The notes beneath the pieces are model-generated. The model was not told the origin of the DNA and did no database searches. It was given only the letters and a program-made list of their open reading frames with translations. Source: Rhizoclosmatium globosum (lineage: Eukaryota; Chytridiomycota; Chytridiomycetes; Chytridiales; Chytriomycetaceae). Taken from it: 64,000 bases of DNA. The stretch is from the NCBI GenBank assembly GCA_002104985.1, contig MCGO01000003.1:372001-436000 (forward strand). The letters are read 5' to 3'. A program made the position numbers and the translations under genes. Positions 46,621 through 57,400 of this stretch are shown here, one piece after another; position 1 is the stretch's first letter, and each line of letters starts with the position of its first letter.

Positions 46621-48103
46621 TTATTCATCCTTCTCCTCAGTAGCAACCCTATTCTTCTTAAGGGCGACCTGAGCAGCCAAAATCTCATCGACAGAAAACT
46701 GTCTAGTCCTCTCCTTCAACCACGCAACCCTCTCATCAATACTCCGAAGCTTCTGTCCAATACCCGCATGATCACGAGCTTACTAGCAATACGAGAGTAC
46801 CATCCAGTCATCAAGCAGAAGAACATTTCCTCGTAATCCGTGTTTTGGAGCACGATAGCGTCCTTGTAGATTTCACGGTTTTGCAAAAAGTGGCGTGGGT
46901 GTTCTGTCCAGTGGCGTTGGGCGTTCAAGTGGTGTGATGCGTGGTACCCGTCGTTGAAACAGAGGGCGTTGAAGCGGGTGTTGATGATGGTGATTGAGTT
47001 GGAGAGACCTCCGCTGAGAGGGGTTTCTCGGTTCAGGAAGGAGTGCTGGGTCCTGTGTTGGGCAGTGTGAGTATTAAGGGGTTGGAGGCAACGTTTGAAA
47101 CACTGTACCAGTTTCCACTCATCATGAACAATCGGGAGAGGTTGAATGGAATCCAGACGCAGAAGAGCATGGCATAGAAGTTGAAGTAGGACAAGGTGGC
47201 ATACAAGATCATTGAGCCGAATTCGCAAGCTACAGCCAACATTGCACGTTTTGGTTGATTGTGTTGGACAAAGTAGCTTCCGAGTTCGTACCAAACGACA
47301 AAGTAGAAGCGGCCGAAATAGCTAGGGGCACAATGTTAGGTTGGTATTTGAGATGATTAAGGTTTGAACATACTGCAAAAAGTGAGTAAACTTGTCACGC
47401 TGGTAGAGAAGAGTGCATGAAGTGTCATCCAATCCGTTATCGGCAACATGGTGCATCTGTTGCGGTTGGAGAGTCAGAATATGTCATCCAATCAAAGGAA
47501 CCAATCAAGGGGGGGCACAAAAGAACCTTGATGTGATGGAAGAAGTAGGTGAAGAAGGTCTGTCCAAAGAAGGGCCCGACAATGACAGGCAGCCAAAAGT
47601 CATTAAGGAATTCCGACTTGAATGCTTTTCTGTGGGCTGAGACATGCATTGCAAGGTGGAAGGGACCAATCTGGATGATTGTGGCGACAATGTGAGCCAC
47701 AACATGGAACCAGGAGATTCCAACAAAGTACATGTACAAGAAGGAGGGCCAGAGGGTGACTGTTTGGGTGGGATGTGTGTTAGCTCGAGATAGTAGCATA
47801 CTAAGTAGTTGGGTGAGGCACCGCACCAGTCGCCAGGAAGGCCACGTTAAAGACCTGGACATCACGCCTGTCTCTCAGGAACACAAACGCAAATCTCTCC
47901 CACAAGTTGACAGGTTCAATGTTGTCGACAACGAGCAAGTAAGCGCCCGGGTACTTGTTCAAGACGCCGCCCCGGTCAAAGCCGTGCGACACCGTGTGTT
48001 CCGCGTCCCAGTTCTCAGCCAGTGCTGTCATAATGTTCGTGTCGTCGATGAGGACCTTGCGATCGGCGCTCGGCCGGGGAGAACTGCTACTTGTCAGAGC
48101 CAT
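46621..48103 (-). CDS. Fatty-acid-desaturase-like membrane enzyme (copy 1)
   Basis: ATG 48103 (MALTSSSSPRPSADRK) to a stop at 46621, with several introns. Three histidine boxes of the desaturase/hydroxylase superfamily are present: HVSAH (in FHLAMHVSAHRKAF), HHIK spliced to MHH, and HASHH (in NDGYHASHHLNAQRHW). Hydrophobic segments VTLWPSFLYMYFV and GPFFGQTFFTYFFHH flank them. The histidines bind a di-iron centre. A one-base change near 46780 precedes the C-terminal LRSIDERVAWLKERTRQF, and the protein ends ATEEKDE. Substrate not readable. Head-to-head with a paralogue at 48342. Confidence 0.8.
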
Positions 48104-48341
48104 CTTGACCAAAGATTTTTTGTTGCTGGTCCAATGAACACTCTCGATTTTATGGAGCCCCCCTGGCTGTGATTTGGTTTCCTGCACGATCGATTACTGT
48201 TTATTACTCACTTCTTTCCGTGGCCCTGGCTTAATTAATGAACACGGCTGGCTTTACTTTAATTTGTTTTGCTGGGAAGGCGGAGCCAATTTGACTCATT
48301 TCTTTGACGTCAACAAACCTGGAACAAAACAGCCACATAGC
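48104..48341. promoter_or_regulatory. Shared divergent promoter of the desaturase-like pair
   Basis: 238 bases between the ATGs of two divergently transcribed paralogues. Includes a pyrimidine-rich tract and an AT-rich patch (ttaattaatgaacacgg). A shared promoter is inference from layout; no specific factor site recognised. Confidence 0.4.
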
Positions 48342-50074
48342 ATGTCTTCCCCTGTAGAGAAGCCAAAGCTCCTGAGGGACACGGAGATGATTGCCGCACT
48401 CTCAGAAAACTGGGACTACGACAAGACAGTGTCGCCAGGTGAGTAGCTTGAGGGTGTGTTGATTGACAGACTGGGTTGGGTCGGTCCTAGGAGGACGCCA
48501 AAGCACCCATTGGACACGACAAACGACACAAAACCAGTCCAACTAACAACTTGTTCCAGGCTTCGAACGAGACGACGCCGTGTACGAATCATTCGAGGGC
48601 ACCACGCAAAAGGTTGTCAACTGTGCCCCTCGCACCTTCTACGAGCGCCTCGTCTTTCCTTTCTTGAGAGACAAGAGAGACGTCGAAGTCTGGAACGTTC
48701 CCTTCTGGGCGACCCGTGAGTCACCTTGGATTGAGGCGATTGGTTCCGACTCCTAATCGACAACTCACAGTCACCCTCTGGCCATCCTTCCTGTACATGT
48801 TCTTTGTCGAGACGGACTACATTTCTCCAATTCATATTGCCTTGCATTTGCTCGTGTGCTGGTGGCAGATCACAGCCTTCCATTTGGCCATTCATGTCTC
48901 TTCCCACAGAAAGGTGTTTAAGCACCAGCTGTTGGACTACTGGATTCCTGTGTTCTCTGCCCCTGTTTTTGGTCATACTCTCTACACCTACTTCTTCCAC
49001 CACATCAAGGTATGAGTGAATCCAAGAGCATTACTCATCCCTCTAATCCTTGATTCCACCCAATTAAGATGCACCACGTCTCTGACAACAGTCCATTCGA
49101 TGTTTCTTCCACAATCTTTTACCAGCGTGATAGCTTCCTCGGGTTCTTGCAGTTGAGTAACAATGACTCTCCAAAAAAGCACGTCAAATTAACGGAAGCG
49201 GCACCACAGTTACTTCCTCCGCTTCTACTTTCTCGGTTGCTTCGATACGGCTGGTTACTTTTTGAAACACAACCAGCGTGACCGTGCTGTCAAGTTCTTT
49301 ATTGGTGAAATGGGAACGATGCTCACTCTTGCCTACATTACTTACAATTACAACACCTGGGCAATGATTTGGTGTTTCTGGGTTCCCATGACAGCTTCCC
49401 GATTCGGAATGATGAGTGGAAACTGGTATGTTCTCTGAAACCCAACTGATATTCAGAATGTAATGATTCCATTTTGGACACATATAGGGTTCAGCACACT
49501 TTCTTGGACCCCAAGGATCCTCTTGGTGGTGGTCTCCACAACTCCATCACAATCATTGAGAGCAGATACAACTTGCTCAACTACAACGACGGGTACCACG
49601 CCTCTCACCACTTGAATGCTCAACGTATGTCTATTCCCTTGATTTCATATTCACTTCTCATTCCTCAACACATTATTCAGGTCACTGGTCAGAACACCCC
49701 CGTGAATTCTTGAAGAAGCGCCCAGAATACATTGCAACGACGCAATCGTTCTCAAAAACACAGACTACGACGACGTGTTTGGACTCATCATGTCAGGCAG
49801 CTGGGCGACTCTTGCTGGAAAGATGGTTGATATCCGGAACCCGCTGGCGCCTCACCCCAAGAGTGTTGAGGAGAGGACTGCGTGGCTTAAGGCGAGAGTC
49901 AAGAAGTTCACGTGGTGTGATTTGGAGAGGATTTATGGATTGGAGTATTTGAATCAGAAATTTGGGGCGGATTATGTTGCAGCTGGGTTGAAGAAGGAGG
50001 TTGGACTGGGCCTGCTGTTGCCTCCAAAAGGTGCAATAAGCTATTTGTCCCTTTTTTGCGGATGGGTTTGCTGA
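48342..50074 (+). CDS. Fatty-acid-desaturase-like membrane enzyme (copy 2)
   Basis: Exons joined by GT-AG introns after SPG (48439-48559), WAT (48716-48770), HHIK (49010-49069), GFL (ending 49208), SGN (49424-49487) and NAQ (49624-49680). Histidine boxes: HVSSH, HIKMHH, HASHH. Blocks RDKRDVEVWNVPFWA, LWPSFLYMFFVETDY, NSITIIESRYNLLNYNDGYH and HWSEHPREFLKKRPEYIA match copy 1. One base is missing in an A-run near 49735; beyond it NDAIVLKNTDYDDVFGLIM and KSVEERTAWLKARVKKF continue to the stop at 50074. Same di-iron oxygenase superfamily; substrate unknown. The 3' end faces OMA1. Confidence 0.82.
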
Positions 50075-50179
50075 GTTTGTTGTCGCCACCCGTCTAACTT
50101 ATTTTCCATCGTTTTACTTTTCATTTGATTCTCGAAGTAGACAATACATTGAAAGTTACGTTTATATGAGATTTTATAA

Positions 50180-51293
50180 CTAGTGTCCAAAAACGGATCT
50201 GTTGAATAGTGTGAGGAACGGTGCGATTTGATGACAATCAGAATTCTCTCTGATCCTTCTTGCTTCAGGCAGCCATTCGGTAATCTTTTGAATACGATTA
50301 TCGTGTGAAGGGTGCGTACTCAAATACTTGGAGTGAGCAGGATCTGTATCCAGTTGCTTCATCCGCTTCCACATATCTGCAGCAGCATCAGGATCATAAC
50401 ACGCCTGAGCCATTAACTGCAACCCAATATAATCCGCCTCTGTCTCCATCAACCTCGAGAACGGCTTAATCACACCAACATCCACCAACAACCTCGTCAA
50501 AAACTGGGCATCAAACACAAAATTCAGCAACACCTGTCCCAAAAAGATGATTTTCATGGAGCTCAACTTTTCCGCCGAATGCCGTGCCAACTGATGCGCA
50601 ACCTCGTGTCCCAAGACAGCAGCCAGTCCATGCTCGTCCTGCGTCACAGGCAATATCCCCGTGAACACAAACACTTTCCCACCTGGAATCACAAAAGCGT
50701 TTTTCTGTGGAGAATCAATAAGATAGATTTCCCAGTCAACGTCTTTGATTCCTGAGACACGGATAATATCACGGGCGACGCGGTGTACGAATTGGGCTGT
50801 GGGGTGGTATGCGGGCACGATCGCTTTTCCAAACTCGCGCATGGTTTCTTCGAACGCTTGTTTGCCCATCATTTCTTCGTCTTCCTTTGTCATGTCCATG
50901 AAGCGGGTACGGTTGCTGATGGGTACGGTTTCTAGGTGCGTTGCGTAGTATAGCCCCACGAGACCTGTGCGTGTATGTGAGTGAAGGCTCAGAGTGTTGT
51001 GTGGAGTGAGTACAAACCAGCTCCGCCTCCGACAATCGTCAGGTTTCGCTTGTTTTGATAGAACGGAACACCTGTTCTTTGACAGTTAGTGGCCTGATCA
51101 AAGAGAGTGACCAAACAGACTCACTCCGTTGTTGAAAGTACTGGTATCCCCCTCCTGACCCTTGATTTGGATCAAATCTAGTGGGCGTTGGAGGGAAGCG
51201 AGATCCAGTACCGCGGCGAACTGTGGCAAATGAGGCGGACGTCGGAGCTCTGAATCGAAGGGAGAGAGGTCGCAAGGAAGTCAATCGAAACAT
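50180..51293 (-). CDS. OMA1: Mitochondrial inner-membrane metallopeptidase OMA1 (M48)
   Basis: Three exons (51293-51125, 51071-51018, 50964-50180), both introns 53 nt. The N-terminus MFRLTSLRPLSLRFRAPTSA is Arg/Ser-rich, a typical mitochondrial targeting peptide. A short hydrophobic segment LTIVGGGAGLVGLYYA follows. Catalytic domain: GGKVFVFTGILPVTQDEHGL, the zinc motif HEVAH (in LGHEVAHQLARHSAEK), and the third ligand in METEADYIGLQLMAQACY; then YLSTHPSHDNRIQKI, a family block. OMA1 cleaves Opa1/Mgm1-type and other inner-membrane proteins under stress. Intact, no break. Length about 335 residues, usual for fungal homologues. Confidence 0.93.
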
Positions 51294-51390
51294 TGATCTT
51301 TTTGGTTGTTCGATTACAAATCGTCTTTCTTCTTGAAATGAAATAAACTCAATTTCCTTGTGTGTACTCTCACTCAAATCTTTCCAACGA

Positions 51391-52040
51391 ATGATTCCAG
51401 CCGCCCCCTTCGTCGCCATCGTGTTGACCGTGTTTTCTGCCTCACTCGTTTCCCAAATGCCAACTGCTGTGATGCTGCAACCATCAATTGTAATGGTGCT
51501 ACACGCTTTCAAACCAGGCCTTGGAACAGATGATTGCTATTTCGAATGCAACTCAAATGGAACTATTGATCAAATACTAGCAATCAATAATCTAAACCGA
51601 ATTGTTAAAACGCGTTTGCATCAGGAGCTTCGCCAACTCTGCACTGCAGCCTACTCCAATTACAGACTTTCCAAGAATGAGGCAAATCCCACAATACTGG
51701 AATTGATTGAGCATACATTTTATTTTACGCTTGCTCTTTTAATGACGAGTTATCAAGGCGAACAACTTGATGGACACGTATTTGATGTCAACTGTGGATG
51801 ACTTTACTTTTCCAACCATGGGACACAGAATGCGATTCCAAACTTCTTTGGAGAATTTGAGAATCGTCAACGAGCAGAGGTTGAGATGGCTTGATGAACC
51901 TGCACCACCAGGATATCTGGGGATTCTGTTATGGGATGTTTATATAATAAACCGATTTAAGTTTCCCAAGTTTTTTATGCACAGATTCCACAATGTAGCT
52001 TATAAACTGAGTCACGATTATTTGTGTCTCTTCTATATTT
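51391..52040 (+). pseudogene. Decayed copy of the LRR-TM-SAM receptor gene
   Basis: ATG 51391 begins a signal peptide (MIPAAPFVAIVLTVFSAS) and the Cys region DDCYFECNSNGTIDQI, paralogous to DDCYIKCNSNGSIDTM of the gene at 52195. After QLCTAAYSNYR it jumps straight to NPTILELIE and then EQLDGHVF..., TVDDFTFPTMGH and RFQTSLENLRIVNEQRLR, the C-terminal SAM-like part. All LRR exons and the membrane segment are missing. The intron donor present in the paralogue (GAAC|GTAAGT) reads GAGCATACAT here, and one T is missing in the TTT(T)GATG stretch near 51783. Internal deletion plus donor loss plus frameshift make this a likely pseudogene. Confidence 0.75.
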
Positions 52041-52194
52041 ATTGATTATAATTGGTTTGGTTTAAGGTTCTACTTGATACCCACCATCTTGAATTTCAGT
52101 TCTTCTCACCCCCTCGCGTTGTTCTGCCACGGTGAACAAAAAGCATGATTTAAGTTTCTTCCAGTCGTTGTTATCTTTCAATACTGTCCAACCA

Positions 52195-54308
52195 ATGACC
52201 CTCTTTCCATCGGCCGCTATCTTGGTTGTGATATCTGTTTCGGCTTTAGCGCAGAATACTTCTACAAATGCGGACTGTGTCATAGCGACCAAAATTTGGC
52301 CTGTTGTGTTTCCTCCCAATGTGAATTGTTGTGACACAGCAAACATCAATTGCAATGGTGCCAAGTATTCCAAACCAGCCACCGACGCCGATGATTGCTA
52401 CATTAAATGTAATTCAAACGGAAGCATTGATACAATGTAAGTTGACGTCGAGAACGAAAAGTCATAACTGATGTTGAAACAAAAAGAAAATTAGCCAACT
52501 CTGCATTGCAGCCTGGTCCAATTCCAGACTTCAGTCAGCTCACGGGTTTAACACACTTGTAACTTTTTATTATTGTTTTGAAGCAACTTAACCAAATCTC
52601 GTTTCAGATATCTGCCAAACAATCGGTTCACAGGTGTCATAGGATCTTTTCCCGTCAACCTTATCATTTTGTAAGATTGAAGTTGCTTTCGTGCGATAGT
52701 AACAGCGACGCTACAGTTATGCCGGAGATAATCAATTAACGGGCGTTATTCCATCATTTCCAAATAAGCTCACATATTTGTAAGAGTATCTCTAATTCTA
52801 CATTTACGAATATTCAACGCATTGGTATATAGTGATGTCGGAAGCAACAAGCTCTCGGGCCCAATTCCTCCCTTTTCAGAGTCCTTTATTGTGCTGTAAG
52901 TTTTCTTCTGAAAGAAACTCTGAGTTCATTCTCTTATGTAGTAAGGCGGACAAAAATCAACTTGAAGGACCAATTCCTTCTCTGCCCAGTCAATTAGCTT
53001 TCATGTAAGTGTCCACATTGTTCACTCTAATATTTAATTTGGATCGTTAGTGTTGCGTCGTATAACAAGCTCAGTGGCAATATTCTTTCCCTTCCATCAA
53101 CGCTTGTTGAAATGTTTGTATATTTCGATTTCATGTATTTGTCTGACGTTATTGGTGACTAAGGGATCTCAATTGTAATCAACTCACGGGCTCTTTACCC
53201 CCCATGAAAGCTGCGGGACAATTAAGGAGTTTGTTAGTATTATCAGCACGTTTTGACTGGTAACTAAAAACCGTTGTTAGTAATGTTGGTGTCAACCTGT
53301 TTCAAAATGGAATTCCTGATCTCCCAACGGTCTTAACATACCTGTAAGTCAACTGAAGGGCTGTTGAAATCCTCATCATCTTCGACTGTCAGAAATCTCA
53401 GCCGTAACAGACTCACCGGATCCATTCCTATTCTTCCCGACAAGTTGCTAACCTCTATAAAATCCGACCCAACACATATTGACTTAAATGGCAACTGTTT
53501 CGATAATGCCAAGAGTAACAGTGTCTTGCAAGTGAACAATTCTTGTACTTCGCCTTCAAGCACAAGCAAAGAAGCTGATACAGCGTCTGGCAATAATATC
53601 GGAGTTATAATTGGCGGCGTTATTGGTGGCTTGCTTGTTCTTGCACTTTTGAGTTATGGAGCTTTCAGACTCGTGAATGCCAAACGATACTACCAAAAAT
53701 TGTCTCTACCATTCAGAACTTCAGACTCTCCTTCAAACCAACAACTTGACCAACCTCAAACAATAGAATTAACTGTACCAATTGTGAATAGCGACACATC
53801 GTCTTCATCTTACAGAACTTTTGTTTCAGAGGGTGGAGATACAGTTCCTGAAAAAGCGAGAGGCACGTTATTCGATGCAATGAATTCGATGTCTGTAAAT
53901 ATGGTGCAAACTAGCACGATGAATTACAAATTTGTTGAACCTGTTGAGGAGAACGGACAAATGGATTGGTTTGGAGAGTTACGGCTTCCCGCATTGCCCT
54001 CCAAATGGTCAATTCAGCATGTTAAAGCTTGGGCTGCAATAAATGAGGCGACACCAACAATTCTTGACTTAATTGAACGTAAGTGGACGTCTTGGCCTTT
54101 GTGCGAGTAGTTAACCTACCTTCAAGGTGGTCAACTTGATGGACGAACATTTTTGATGACCAGAGTGGATGACTTCACATTTCCAACAATGGGACACATG
54201 GTGCGATTTCGAACAGCCCTTGAGAATTTGAGGAGTATCAATGAGCAAAGGTTGAGATTGCTCAACGAACCGGCACCTCCAGGATATCCTGGAGAGTCAA
54301 GTTCATAG
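52195..54308 (+). CDS. LRR receptor-like protein with TM segment and SAM-like domain
   Basis: ATG 52195 starts a signal peptide (MTLFPSAAILVVISVSALAQ) and a Cys-containing cap (NCCDTANINCNG). One LRR (GPIPDFSQLTGLTHL, exon 52495-52574) is followed by seven exons each carrying one LRR (52608-53343), then an eighth repeat opening the exon 53393-54078 (NLSRNRLTGSIPILPDKL). A spacer with NNSC precedes a membrane helix (IGVIIGGVIGGLLVLALLSY), a Ser/Thr-rich cytoplasmic part, and a SAM-like domain (WSIQHVKAWAAINEATPTIL... GQLDGRTFL) finished by exon 54127-54308. The first exon joins the second only with a one-base change near 52440-52500. No kinase domain. Probably a cell-surface sensor; partner unknown. 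Confidence 0.82.
52608..53343 (+). repeat. Array of seven single-LRR exons of equal length and phase
   Basis: Exons 52608-52670, 52717-52779, 52833-52895, 52942-53004, 53051-53113, 53164-53232 and 53281-53343. Six are exactly 63 nt and one is 69 nt; all boundaries are phase 2, falling at the leucine that opens each repeat. Introns are 46-53 nt. Each exon encodes one 21- or 23-residue LRR of the form xxxxNxLxGxIPxxPxxL. Confidence 0.88.
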
Positions 54309-54411
54309 TTATTGATTTTTGAAACAATTGGGTCATGTGAGCTCGCGGTGAATCATTTTTTGGGAGTCCTTACAATAAACGAGAACATACGTTTTATTTC
54401 ATATGGCAATT

Positions 54412-57400
54412 TTATATATCCTCAGATGACATTGAATCTATATCAAATTCATCTAGATCATGATGACGGTTGGTTTTTGCTTGCACTTTTGTAACAGTTG
54501 GCGCTGTCACGAGCTTGTCTAATTCTTAACAGAACAATAAGCTCATAACTTCACATGGAAGTTTATACACTTACTATGAATTGACGATGTTTGTTTTCCA
54601 AATGTTGATTTTGCTTTTGGTGGAGCGTCTCTTGAATCGTCAGAGTCTGTGAAAGAGCTGATAAGCTCAGAAACTTCAGTCTCAGTCGTTTGGATGGGTT
54701 TCGCTGTGACGGCAATGACCGGACTATAATAAATGTTATTTCTCAAGATGCAGAAGGTATAACTTACACAGAACCAAATGCCGTTTTCTTCGGTAGTTGA
54801 TCATTTTCTTCTTCCTTCAACTTGAAATTTACAGACTGTGTCGATGACCGTTTGGAACCAGTACGAGAGAGTGGCTTCAGGGCTGAAGCCGCGATTTCTC
54901 CTGTAGATTTTCGAATAAGGTTCTGACTTGATGTATTAGTCTTCGGTGTCAATCTGCGACTATCCTCGCTCCAGTCCTCACTAAGCTCTGAAACATCAAA
55001 TGAATCCTCAGAAGGTTTTTGAGGACTCGGCAAACTTTTCGTGGGAACAGTCAAAGCTCCGATTTTCTCAGGATTTGAGCCTTTGAGAGATACAGGAGCA
55101 CTGTATTCTTTTTGTGGAAGTGTTTCTTTCGATGCACTTATGACTTTGATTGCTTGTGGAGGGACTTGAGGAAACGGAGGAGTCTCAGCTTTGACCACGT
55201 TAGTGGGTGCTGCTTTCTTGGGTAATGGAGGCTCAGTGGATTGATCATCCGTTGGTTCAGTCTCAGTCTCACTCATGATCATATCGGAGGGATATTCCAT
55301 TTGACCTTGGCGTTCCACTGAGCTCTTTCGTGCAGAAGCCGACTTCATTGGCAATGATTTGGTTTCTGATCGAGTGGCAGATGTCGAGTCATCATGTGTA
55401 GCAGAGACAGACCGTGTTTTGTTTTCTGTAGTTGTCAAGTCCTCAACAGAACTTTCAGAATCACTATCACTCCCAGAAGATGTGTCTGATGATTCATGAT
55501 CGTCAATATCTGCCTCTTTTGCCAGATCATTTCTCTTTGCTGGTTTCGATTTTCCAGTCACCATCTCTTTGAGTGAATTGTTTGAATTCTTCGAGTTAAT
55601 AGACGATTGCGAGCGCTTAAACATCTGTCCAATGTTTTTTGCAGCAGAAGTGATTTGAGCGCCTCCCATTGCCTGAATCCAGCTTTTTCGTTCTGGAGAG
55701 GAAGGAGAAGTAACAATTTCACGAGGCCGAGGTGCAGAGATGGGAGAAGCTGACCCAGGACTCGCGATATCACGTGTTAGCGTTGGAGACTCTTGTGACT
55801 CAGGCTTTTTGGCGATTTCCTCTTTTGACTTCTTCTCCATCGAGTTTCTACTTCCACCCTCTTTAATAACCTCCAAGCCTTTGGAAGGAGGTTGTGGTGG
55901 TTTCTTTTTTGGAGGAGAAAGACCTCCGGTGTTGTTTGTGTTGATTGGAGGAACAGACATTGGCCGCCTTGTTGCGATTACTATTGTTAAGATGTTAGTG
56001 TTGGGTCATATAAATATTAATCGTTACCTCGTTCGGTGTCACTCGCCCTTGGATCTGTTTTAGAATTGCTACGGCCACGTGCTCCGTCTTTTTTCAATGG
56101 CACTACAGCGACCGGCTTCAGTTTGAGCTTAAAGTTCTTCTTGGCAACCTCGGTTATCTTTGAATCAATATAAACCCGCATATCTTTATAAAGTGGGATC
56201 CTGGTGTCTTTTGCAACTATTGTTTCCTTTTGGAATCTGTGTGACAAAGAATTTTAGAACACGAAACGTTTGGTTTGAGAAGTGCTCACGAGGTCCACTT
56301 TTTCTTCACATCTTGCTTCACTCGTTCGTCTTGCCACTGGTCGAGCACAGTATTTTCATTGATTCCATATCGGACAAGCTCTGCGTCAACTTGTTTCATG
56401 ATTTCCTTTTGTTGAGTGCTGATGTCGGCGACAGTTTGATCGTACTGGGTCAATATCCAAGGACAAGCCGGCAGAGGCGTGCCTATTAGATTGTTAGACA
56501 TGAAAATGTATGCGGCCATGAATTACATTGATTAGAGTTCATCAGCGCCATAGCATCTGTGAATGACAAAGGTCCAGTTGGTGGAGGGAGAAATGCAGGA
56601 ATCTGATACTGTGGCGTTTGATCTTGTGGTTGAGGTTGAGTTAGGAAAGCCGGATATTGATATTGAGGTTCTTGACCATTGGGCGCAGAGATATCTCGTG
56701 ATCTCGGTCCATCAGATTGCTTGAACAACGATCCACCTCTACTCCTTGGCTTCTCTGTAAATGATGGTACTTTTTGCAATGCTTTGAGTCCTTCCGTTTC
56801 GAGCTTTAAGGCCAGAGTTAACGAAAATACAAAAAAGTACTGAACGAACCGTTTCAGATTTTCTCTCAGCAGCCAATACACTCAGAGGTTTGTCATCACT
56901 CGAGTCAGTATCCCCGCCTCCTCCTGCACTTCTCGGTGTCGACTCTATACCTCTTGGAGTTACACCTGGACCAGGACTATTTCCTACGCCACCACCCATA
57001 TACATATTCAACGCAGTGCTCGCCATCTCAGCAAGTGGACTCTTGGGTCTTCCGCCGGCAACCCCAGCACCCAATGCAAGCCCCAAAGCACTCGCCGCCA
57101 GAGACTCTACATCACTACCACCACCACCATGCCCTCCACCTGTAGAACTCAACGCCATTTTCACAGCCGTTTGTGCGAGTCCACCACCACCTTGACCTCC
57201 ACTCATAGCACTCATGGCCATTTTCACAGCTGTTTCCGTAAGTCCACCGTTGTTCCCACCGCCGGCAGCGCTCATCGCCATTTTTATCGCAGTCTCCGCC
57301 ATACTAGCGCCTCCAATCCCCCTATCCTTACTATTCCCATCCCCTGCAGATTCGGGGTGCTGTGGAACATCTTTGATAGCTTTCCACGGCCCATAAGCAG

